Positions 53,980-64,000 of a stretch of DNA of 64,000 bases are shown piece after piece. The stretch lies in NCBI RefSeq assembly GCF_000718135.1, contig NZ_JOEM01000004.1, forward strand, positions 248,001 to 312,000, written 5' to 3'. Position numbers and translations under genes: made by a program. The notes beneath the pieces are model-generated. The model made no database searches. It was not told the origin of the DNA and saw nothing but the letters and a program-made list of their open reading frames with translations. This DNA is from Streptomyces cyaneofuscatus (GTDB lineage Bacteria; Actinomycetota; Actinomycetes; Streptomycetales; Streptomycetaceae). Numbering within the stretch: the first letter of the stretch is position 1; each line of letters starts with the position of its first letter.

Positions 53980-55986
53980 ATGACCCTGAGCTCCCCATCG
54001 CGTGATGTTTCCGGCCTGCGTGACTACGCCTTCGACTGGGCGCTGGTGGATGTGGAGACGTCCGGGGTCATCGCGCGGCGGGACCGGGTGCTGTCGGTCG
54101 CGGTGGTGACCATCGGTCCGGACGGGGAGCAGACCGGGGAGTTCTCGACCCTGCTGAACCCGGGGTGCGATCCGGGGCCGGTGCATGTGCACGGGCTGAC
54201 CGCCGAGCGGCTGCTGGGGGCGCCGACCTTCGAGCAGGTCGCGGGGCGGATCGGGGCGCTGTTGCAGGACCGGGTCCTGGTGGCCCACAACGCCCAGTTC
54301 GACTACGACTTCCTGGCGCACGAGTTCGCGCGGGCCCGCCTGTACCTGCCGGTCTCCCGGCGGCTGTGCACCCTCGCCCTCAACCGGCAGGTGGACCCGC
54401 CGGCCCCCGACATGAATCTGGGCACGCTCGCGGCGCACTACGGCGTGGAGCAGACGCGGGCGCACGACGCCCTGGACGACACCCGCGTGCTGGCCGGCAT
54501 CCTCCGCGCGACGCTCCGGGAGGCCGCACGGCTCGATCTGCCCCTGCCCTTGGTGGCATGCCCGCCGCGCCAGGACGTGCAGTTCGCGCCCCAGCCGCCC
54601 AAGACGCCGTGCGCGTACCGCAATCCGGGGCAGGCGGAGGCGGACGGTCCGCTCGTGCAGGGCATGAAGATCGCCATCACCGGCGAGACGGCGACCTCGC
54701 GGGCGGAGCTCGTGGCGCGGTCGGTCGCGGCGGGGCTGAACGTGATGTCGTCGGTCAGCCGCCACACCAGCGCGCTGGTCACCAACGAGGCCGGCTCGGC
54801 CTCGGCCAAGGCCCGGCGGGCGGCGGCCGAGGGCGTACCGGTGATCGACGAGCACACGTTCCTGCGGCTGCTGGGTGACGTACGCGCGGGAACGCCGCAC
54901 CGGGGTGCGGCTGAGGGGGCTGGGGCGTCCGGGGGTGTGGCGTCGGTGTCCGGGGCTGCGGCGTCGGTGTCCAGGGTTGCGGCGGCCGTCCCAGGGAACG
55001 CCGTTGCCGCCCCCGCCCCTATGGCCGCCCCTGCTTCTACGGCGGTCCCCGCCTTCACGGCCGTCCCCTCCACGCAGGTGGCGGCCGTCCCGGCCGCGCG
55101 CCAACCGATCCCAGCGACGACGACGGTCCGCCCCCTGGCCGGGCGGCGGGTCCTCATACTCGGCGGCACACATCCCGCCGCGGCAGCCGCGCGTACCAGG
55201 GTCGTCGAGCTGGGCGGCTCGGCCGCCATCAACCTCTCCCGCACGGTCACCGACGCCGTCCTCCTGCCGGGAGGAGAGGCCGATCGCCGCTTGCGGCGCA
55301 TGCCGGAGCTGGGGCTCCCCGTCCATGACGAACACTGGCTGAACGCTCCCGGGACCCCGCCCAGGGCCGCTTCCGGGGCTGCTCCCGGCGCGGCCTCCCC
55401 GGCGACCGACTCCTCGTCACCGGAGCGGGAAGCGGACCGTCCGCCGTCCCCTCTCGTCCTGCCGCGCGGCGGCGTCGTGGACCTGGCCGCGCCGCAGCGG
55501 GACGCGGCTCCGCCATGGCACATCACCGCGGCCTGGGAACCGCAGGAGGCGGCCGATATCGACGTCGTCGCCTTCGTGCTCGACGAGGACGAACAGGTCA
55601 CCTTCGACGAGGACTTCGTCTTCTACGGCGTCCCGGAGAACCCCGCAGGCACCGTCCGCCTTCTCACCGACGGCCCGGCCGAACAGACGATCGCCGTCGA
55701 CCTGGCCTCGCTCCCGCCCGCCTCGCGCAGGGTCGCCGTCGCGGCCGCCATCGACGGAGAGGCGACCTTCGGGGACGTCGGCGCGGTCCAGGTCACCGCG
55801 GTACCCGGCACCGGGGCCGCGCCCCTGGCCAGGGCGACCCTCGACGCCGCCACCACGGAACGCACCCTGCTCCTGGCAGAGTTCTACCGCCGCGGCCCGG
55901 TCTGGCGCTTCCGCGCGGTCGGACAGGGGTACAACGACGGGCTCGCGAACCTGGCACGCGGCTACGGCGTCGACATCGCGGACTGA
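53980..55986 (+). CDS. DEDDh exonuclease - BRCT - BRCT - TerD fusion protein
   Basis: 668 residues. Domain 1 (about 15-185) is a DnaQ-like 3'-5' exonuclease with D24 and E26 (LVDVETSG), D108 (AHNAQFDYDFL), H162 and D167 (AHDALDDTRVL), so the active site is complete. BRCT-like domains lie at about 226-300 (MKIAITGETATSRAELV) and 385-457 (GRRVLILGGTHPA), with an Ala/Pro/Val linker between. The C-terminal TerD domain (about 515-668) has DIDVVAFVLDEDEQVTFDEDFVFYG and FRAVGQGYNDGLANLARGYGVDI; the usual GDN calcium motif is replaced by TDG. It is cytosolic. It probably processes DNA ends under stress or in defence; role unproven. It is first after the tRNA gene. Confidence 0.88.
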   Translation: MTLSSPSRDVSGLRDYAFDWALVDVETSGVIARRDRVLSVAVVTIGPDGEQTGEFSTLLNPGCDPGPVHVHGLTAERLLGAPTFEQVAGRIGALLQDRVLVAHNAQFDYDFLAHEFARARLYLPVSRRLCTLALNRQVDPPAPDMNLGTLAAHYGVEQTRAHDALDDTRVLAGILRATLREAARLDLPLPLVACPPRQDVQFAPQPPKTPCAYRNPGQAEADGPLVQGMKIAITGETATSRAELVARSVAAGLNVMSSVSRHTSALVTNEAGSASAKARRAAAEGVPVIDEHTFLRLLGDVRAGTPHRGAAEGAGASGGVASVSGAAASVSRVAAAVPGNAVAAPAPMAAPASTAVPAFTAVPSTQVAAVPAARQPIPATTTVRPLAGRRVLILGGTHPAAAAARTRVVELGGSAAINLSRTVTDAVLLPGGEADRRLRRMPELGLPVHDEHWLNAPGTPPRAASGAAPGAASPATDSSSPEREADRPPSPLVLPRGGVVDLAAPQRDAAPPWHITAAWEPQEAADIDVVAFVLDEDEQVTFDEDFVFYGVPENPAGTVRLLTDGPAEQTIAVDLASLPPASRRVAVAAAIDGEATFGDVGAVQVTAVPGTGAAPLARATLDAATTERTLLLAEFYRRGPVWRFRAVGQGYNDGLANLARGYGVDIAD

Positions 55987-56007
55987 AGCTGACTGAAGCT
56001 GACTGAA
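55981..56007 (+). repeat. 10-bp tandem repeat over the stop codon of the TerD fusion gene
   Basis: GACTGAAGCT occurs twice followed by a partial third copy GACTGAA. The first copy contains the gene's own stop, so three TGA triplets appear 10 bp apart in different frames. Confidence 0.85.
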
Positions 56008-56030
56008 CGGGTGGGCCGGGGGCCCGGCCC

Positions 56031-59753
<3,723 letters not shown>

Positions 59754-59774
<21 letters not shown>

Positions 59775-60509
59775 CAGGAGCAGGGCCGCGAGGGTGATCG
59801 CCGTCGTGCAGGCCGCGACCAGGAGCAGGGAGGGCCAGGGGCCCAGGCTGCCCACCGTGTCGGAGGTGGCGTCCGAGGTCTGGGTGAGCTTCTCCAGGGC
59901 CGCCGTCGGGGAGAGGCCGGCGATCCAGCGTTCGGCGTTCCCGAAGAGCGGGCCGAAGAGGGACGGCAGGAGCAGTACGCCGATCACCGTGGTGACCGCG
60001 CCGGCGGAGTGGCGGACCAGGGTGCCGACCGCGAGGCCCAGCACCGCCGCCACCGCGAAGGACGCGGCGATGCCGAACAGGGCGGGAAGGGGGTCGCCCT
60101 GGGCGTAACGGCCTGCTGGCAGCATCGCGTCCCCTACCAGGTACGCGGCCGAGCAGGAGAGCAGCGCGAGGGCGTACATCACGGCCGCCACCAGCGTCGC
60201 CTTGGCCGCGAACACCGTGGACCGGCGGGGGACGGCCGCGAACGTCGTACGGATCGTGCCGCTGCTGTACTCCCCCGAGATCACCAGCGCGCCCACCACC
60301 GCCGCCAGCATCTGGGCCACGACGGAGAGCGTGAGACTGCCGCCGAGAACGGTGTCGTCGGGTTGCAGGCTGCCGGTGGCCGCGACGAACACCGCGCCCA
60401 AGAGGGGGAGTACGGCTGTCGCCGCCGTCGTCCACAGGGTGGAGCGCACGCTGCGGAACTTGATCCACTCGTAGGACAGGGCCTGGGATCCGAGCGTCGG
60501 TGTCGTCAT
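59754..60509 (-). CDS. ABC transporter permease (ABC-2 type)
   Basis: 251 residues with six predicted transmembrane helices. Typical ABC-2 features include an N-terminal EWIKFRSVRSTLW segment and ALVISGEYSSGTIRTTFAAVPRR. The ATG overlaps the ATPase stop by 4 bp. Together they form an exporter of unknown substrate, probably an antibiotic- or peptide-type efflux or a lipid transporter. The downstream end overlaps the STAND remnant convergently. Confidence 0.9.
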
Positions 60510-61432
60510 CGGGCTGCCTCCTTCTGGTTCTCGGTCCGGTACTCCACCGACGACTGCGACAGCGCCGTGTAGACCTCCTCCAACGAGGAGTGCGTGGAGG
60601 TCAGTTCGTGGAGGGCCAGGCCGTGGTCGCGGGCCAGGTTCCCGATCGTGGCCGCGTCCGGGCCGTCCACCCGCCAGCCGCCCGTGGCGTCCAGGCGGAC
60701 CTGTGCCCCCACCGACTCCAGCAGAGCGCGGAGCTTCTCCGGTTCGGGGGTGCGTACGAGGGTGTGGGCGCGGGAGTTGGTCTCGATGAAGTCGCGCATC
60801 GTGGTGTCCGCGATGAGCCGGCCCCGGCCGATCACGATGAGGTGGTCGGCCGTGAGCTCCATCTCGCTCATGAGGTGGCTGGAGAGGAAGACCGTACGGC
60901 CCTCCGCCGCCAGGGACTTCATCAGTTCGCGGATCCAGCGGATCCCCTCGGTGTCGAGGCCGTTGACCGGTTCGTCGAGGATCAGCACCTCCGGGTCGCC
61001 GATGAGCGCGGCCGCGATGCCGAGCCGCTGGCCCATGCCGAGCGAGAAGCCCTTGGCGCGCCCGCGGGCCGTCGCGGCGGGCAGGCCGACCAGGTCGAGC
61101 ACCTCGTCGACGCGGCGGCGCGGGATGCCGTTGCTCGCGGCGAGGCCGGCCAGGTGGTGGTAGGCGGAGCGGCCGCCGTGGACGCCCTTGGCGTCGAGCA
61201 GCGAGCCGACCGCGCGGAGCGGTACGGGGAGGTCCCGGTAGGCCTTGCCCCCTACGGTGACCCGTCCCCCGCTCGCGGCGTCCAGGCCCAGGATCAGCCG
61301 CATGGTGGTCGACTTCCCGGCTCCGTTCGGGCCGAGGAAGCCGGTCACCCGGCCGGGGCGGACGGTGAACGAGAGCCGGTCGACGGCGGTCCGCTCGCCA
61401 TAGCGTTTGGTGAGTTCCGTTGCTTCGATCAT
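60506..61432 (-). CDS. ABC transporter ATP-binding protein
   Basis: 308 residues. Walker A LGPNGAGKSTTMRLILG (about 34-50), Q-loop, signature region FSLGMGQRLGIAAALIGDP, Walker B EVLILDEPVNGLD and H-loop FLSSHLMSEME. The C-terminal extension is typical of CcmA/BcrA/DrrA-like exporters. It pairs with the following permease. The two-component genes on the same strand start 84 bp upstream, so this transporter may be their target, as for many LuxR-type systems next to ABC exporters. Confidence 0.92.
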   Translation of the reverse strand: MIEATELTKRYGERTAVDRLSFTVRPGRVTGFLGPNGAGKSTTMRLILGLDAASGGRVTVGGKAYRDLPVPLRAVGSLLDAKGVHGGRSAYHHLAGLAASNGIPRRRVDEVLDLVGLPAATARGRAKGFSLGMGQRLGIAAALIGDPEVLILDEPVNGLDTEGIRWIRELMKSLAAEGRTVFLSSHLMSEMELTADHLIVIGRGRLIADTTMRDFIETNSRAHTLVRTPEPEKLRALLESVGAQVRLDATGGWRVDGPDAATIGNLARDHGLALHELTSTHSSLEEVYTALSQSSVEYRTENQKEAAR

Positions 61433-61515
61433 GCGGCCGACGCTACGAGCGGGGCGGGGGATGCGAATCCCTCGGTGGGAGTCCGGGCCTACTCCCGGTG
61501 GAGTAGGCCCGGTCC

Positions 61516-62184
61516 TCAGTGGTCGCCCGGTCTGACCAGGCCCGTCTCGTACGCCAGCACCACCAGCTGGGCCCGGTCACGGGCGCCCAGCTTCGTCATG
61601 GTCCGGCTGACGTGGGTCTTCGCCGTCAGCGGGCTCATGATCAGCTCCCTGCCGATCTCCTCGTTGGTGAGGCCCCCGGCGACCAGGGCCATCACCTCGC
61701 GCTCCCGGCCGGTGAGGACGTCGAGCCGTTCCGCGCCCGCCGCCTCCGGGGCCTTCAGCCGCGCGAACTCCTCGATCACCCTGCGGGTCACGGCCGGGGC
61801 GAGCAGGCTCCGGCCCTCGGCGACCGTACGGATCGCGGCGCGCAGGTCGTCCGGCTCGATGTCCTTGAGCAGGAAGCCCGCGGCTCCGTGCCGCAGGGCC
61901 TCGAACACGTACGCGTCCACCTGGTACGTGGTGAGCATGACCACCCGGACCCCGTCCAGCGCCCGGTCCCCGGCGATCCGGCGGGTGGCCTCCAGGCCGT
62001 CGACGCCGGGCATCCGGATGTCCATCAGGACCACGTCGGGGCGGGTCATCCGGACCGCCTCCACCGCCTGGACGCCGTCGGCCGCCTCCGCGACGACCAC
62101 CAGGTCGGCGGTGAGGTCGAGCAGGGCGCGGAACCCGGCCCGTACGACCGTCTGATCGTCGGCGAGCACCACCCGTACGGTCAC
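61516..62184 (-). CDS. Two-component response regulator (NarL/LuxR family)
   Basis: 222 residues from the GTG at 62184, which overlaps the kinase stop by 4 bp. Receiver domain with acidic pair D9-D10, phospho-acceptor D55 (VVLMDIRMPG), T and K105-like residues (MLTTYQ, FLLKDIEPDDL). The C-terminal LuxR helix-turn-helix is LTGREREVMALVAGGLTNEEI and TAKTHVSRTMTKLGARD. It is expected to bind its own promoter or the adjacent ABC exporter genes. Confidence 0.94.
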   Translation of the reverse strand: MTVRVVLADDQTVVRAGFRALLDLTADLVVVAEAADGVQAVEAVRMTRPDVVLMDIRMPGVDGLEATRRIAGDRALDGVRVVMLTTYQVDAYVFEALRHGAAGFLLKDIEPDDLRAAIRTVAEGRSLLAPAVTRRVIEEFARLKAPEAAGAERLDVLTGREREVMALVAGGLTNEEIGRELIMSPLTAKTHVSRTMTKLGARDRAQLVVLAYETGLVRPGDH

Positions 62185-63371
62185 GGAGTCCCGCCCGTCG
62201 TTCCCTCGGTCGGCAGCACCGCGTGGACGCGGAAGCCTCCGCCCGGCACCGGACCGTACGCGAGCGTCCCGCCCAGTGCGAGCACCCGCTCCCGCATGCC
62301 GATCAGGCCGAAGCCGCCAGCGGCATCGGCATCGGCGGTGGAGGGCTCCGAGCGGAGGGGGCCGTCGTCCACGATCTCGATGTGCAGGGCGGAGTCCGTG
62401 CCGGTCAGCGACGCCGCGACCCGCCCGGCCCCCGAGTGCTTCACCACGTTGGTCAGTGCCTCCTGCACGATGCGGTACGCGGTCGCCTCGACGACCGCCG
62501 GGTAGGCGGCGCCCGACGGGGTCCGGCGCAGGGCCACCCGTACGCCGCCCGCCTCGACCCCCTCCACCAGCTCGGCGAGCTGGTCCAGGCGGGGCGCCGG
62601 GGCGGTGGACTCCGTCTCGCGCAGGACGGAGAGCGTGGCGCGCAGCTCCCGTACGGCCTCCTTCCCCGAGGCCCGCACCTGCGTCATCGCGCGGCGCGAC
62701 ACCTCCGGCGCGGTGTCCAGCGCGTCGAGCGCCACCCCGGCCTGCACGGTCATCGCCGACACCGTGTGGGCGAGGATGTCGTGGATCTCCCGGGCGACCC
62801 GCACCCGCTCCCGCCGCACCCGGAGGGCCGCCTCCCGCTCCCGCTCCTCCTCCGCGCGCTCGGCCCGCGCCGCGTACTCCGCGAGCAGCTCCCGCCGGGT
62901 CCGCACCACCTCGCCCAGCAGCAGCGGTACGAGCGGCCAGACCATCTCCAGGACCGGCAGCCCCTGCGGGTTGACCACGTCCCGGCCCACGATCAGCGCC
63001 ACCACCCCGGAGGCGGTCGCCGCGACCAGGCCGGTCCACAGGGTGCGGCGGCGGTCGCCGAGGACGGCCACCGTGTACAGCGCCACGATGACCGGGAGGT
63101 TCAGCAGCTCGCCGATGTGCCCGTGGAGCGCCCATCCGGCGCACGCCGCCCCGGTCACGCACGCCACCGGGACGGGCCGACGGCGGCGGAAGACCAGTGC
63201 CGCGAGCGAGACCGCGAGCAGGGCCCAGGTGAGCGCGTCGTCCTGCCGGTAGCCGGGGTCGTTCACCGCCACGTCGGACGCGGTGAACAGGCCCACCACC
63301 GCCACCACCGCCAGATCCGCTGCGAGCGGCGGCAGGGCGCGCACGCGGGCGGCGAGGCGGGCGAAGGTCAT
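62181..63371 (-). CDS. Two-component sensor histidine kinase (HisKA_3)
   Basis: 396 residues from the ATG at 63371 (GTG at 63374 is adjacent). Four to six transmembrane helices fill residues 15-155, with little extracytoplasmic sequence, so the signal may be sensed in the membrane. A coiled coil (ERAEEERERE) leads to the phosphorylation site H197 in REIHDILAHTVSAM. The HATPase domain has VQEALTNVVKHSG and GFGLIGMRERV. It is cotranslated with the response regulator. Confidence 0.93.
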   Translation of the reverse strand: MTFARLAARVRALPPLAADLAVVAVVGLFTASDVAVNDPGYRQDDALTWALLAVSLAALVFRRRRPVPVACVTGAACAGWALHGHIGELLNLPVIVALYTVAVLGDRRRTLWTGLVAATASGVVALIVGRDVVNPQGLPVLEMVWPLVPLLLGEVVRTRRELLAEYAARAERAEEEREREAALRVRRERVRVAREIHDILAHTVSAMTVQAGVALDALDTAPEVSRRAMTQVRASGKEAVRELRATLSVLRETESTAPAPRLDQLAELVEGVEAGGVRVALRRTPSGAAYPAVVEATAYRIVQEALTNVVKHSGAGRVAASLTGTDSALHIEIVDDGPLRSEPSTADADAAGGFGLIGMRERVLALGGTLAYGPVPGGGFRVHAVLPTEGTTGGTP

Positions 63372-63770
63372 CACCCCCTCACCGTAGGAGCCGGGGGCGC
63401 CGGGCGCATACGACGAGGGGAGTACGGCGGGGGGGGTGACGTCGGCATGACGACGGGGGTGACGTCGGCATGACGTCGGGAGGGGAACTCCCGCCCCATC
63501 CGCCCCTCCCCTCCCCCTAAGCGGAATCCGCAGCAGAAGAGTGGCGGGCCGACGAAACGTTCGGTACGGGATGACGTTCAGGGCGGCGCAAGAACGGGCA
63601 AATCGATCCTGTACGGCCCGTAGGCGGAATCCCGTCGCTGGGCGCCCCCCACCTCTCCGCAAACCCGTTCGGGCGAGCGCAACTTCGTTGTGCCGTCCGG
63701 CATCCGAGCCTGCCCTCCACCCGCCGAACACTCCTGCGAACCCACGCATCACCTGGAAAGGAGCGCCACG
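63372..63770. other. Divergent promoter region between the kinase and amidase genes
   Basis: 399 bp without a gene. The left end has the two 21-bp direct repeats at 63432-63475, the right end the amidase leader with AAAGGAG. The central part is less GC-rich than its surroundings, as expected for a promoter. Confidence 0.5.
63432..63475 (-). promoter_or_regulatory. Two perfect 21-bp direct repeats upstream of the two-component operon
   Basis: Copies at 63432-63452 and 63455-63475 are identical, 23 bp apart, each holding the dyad CGTC-GGCAT-GACG. They lie 61-104 bp upstream of the kinase start. The spacing of about two helical turns puts both on the same face of DNA, which suits a response-regulator site. 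Confidence 0.6.
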
Positions 63771-64000
63771 ATGGCGACGCCGCTGTCCGCCGACAAGCTG
63801 CTCAAAGCCCTCCGCGACGAAGGCCTCCACGTCGTCGAACACCGGAGCTGGCGTACGAACAACCGGAATCACAAGGGGCCCTGGGGCCCGACGCACGGTG
63901 TCATGATCCACCACACCGTCACATCCGGCACAGCCTCCTCCGTCGAGCTCTGCTACAACGGCCACTCCGCCCTCCCCGGCCCCCTCTGCCACGGGGTCAT
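63771..64000 (+). CDS. N-acetylmuramoyl-L-alanine amidase (amidase_2 type), 3' end outside window
   Basis: The first 76 residues are present, and the frame is open at the window end. The ATG at 63771 follows AAAGGAG by 7 nt. The sequence MATPLSADKLLKALRDEG leads to a domain starting VVEHRSWRTNNRN and GVMIHHTVTSG, where the histidine pair is the first zinc-ligand region of the T7-lysozyme-like amidase fold; SALPGPLCHGVI follows. No signal peptide is seen, as in many streptomycete phage-like or PGRP-type amidases with C-terminal cell-wall-binding domains. It would cut the peptide from the glycan strand of peptidoglycan. Confidence 0.85.
   Translation, partial: MATPLSADKLLKALRDEGLHVVEHRSWRTNNRNHKGPWGPTHGVMIHHTVTSGTASSVELCYNGHSALPGPLCHGV

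Noticed and set aside
55981..56030. Possible CRISPR repeats next to cas6e
   Set aside because: The 10-bp GACTGAAGCT units are back to back with no spacers and too short; no 28-29 bp repeats with spacers were seen anywhere in the island.

Overview
The window is high-GC, densely coded DNA with GTG/TTG starts, 4-bp ATGA/GTGA gene overlaps and long GC-rich hairpin terminators. Its gene content (two PepN-type M1 aminopeptidases, PknG operon, chitosan-oligosaccharide operon, DynA/DynB dynamins, SsbB-like protein) points to a Streptomyces chromosome. The gene order also resembles, from memory, a core region of the S. coelicolor chromosome. No insertion sequence, integrase or CRISPR array was seen.

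Layout. 0-13.4 kb: 3' end of an M1 aminopeptidase, an AbiEi-like nuclease-fold protein, a very large secreted subtilase, a divergent ECF sigma/anti-sigma pair, an aspartate-semialdehyde dehydrogenase, a DUF1203 protein, a second complete M1 aminopeptidase and a small secreted protein. 13.4-18.5 kb (minus strand): LysR regulator plus allantoicase, then an unusual 12-residue-repeat protein directly in front of 4-alpha-glucanotransferase (malQ) and a small membrane protein. 18.8-24.4 kb: secreted multidomain GH84 enzyme, HNH endonuclease, MscS channel, lipoprotein. 24.5-31.3 kb: ROK repressor with its palindromic box, then an ABC sugar importer lacking its own ATPase, a GH4 glycosidase and a BadF-type kinase; this matches the csnR-csnEFGHK chitosan oligosaccharide operon.

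31.7-42.9 kb: a seven-gene signalling operon. It holds a four-TM sensor (GlnX-like), an extracytoplasmic amino-acid-binding protein (GlnH-like), a coiled-coil protein, PknG kinase, a PP2C phosphatase, a von Willebrand A protein and an FHA protein. Four overlaps or near-overlaps tie it together. It is an expanded version of the mycobacterial pknG-glnH-glnX amino-acid sensing locus. 43-49 kb: PCMT-like methyltransferase, truncated haemoglobin, EttA-thioesterase operon, thioester-domain surface protein with a sortase signal. 49.1-53.4 kb: SsbB-like protein and the DynB/DynA pair, all linked to sporulation septation or chromosome segregation in Streptomyces.

53.7-59.8 kb is the accessory part. 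It starts at a tRNA-Arg(UCU) gene and holds a DEDDh exonuclease-BRCT-BRCT-TerD fusion, an intact orphan Cas6e, a 5'-truncated Cas5e and a truncated, frameshifted helical-repeat tail of a STAND-type NTPase. It reads as a decayed defence island. 59.8-64 kb returns to ordinary content: an ABC exporter, a LuxR-type two-component system whose promoter region carries two perfect 21-bp direct repeats, and the start of an N-acetylmuramoyl-L-alanine amidase gene cut by the window end.
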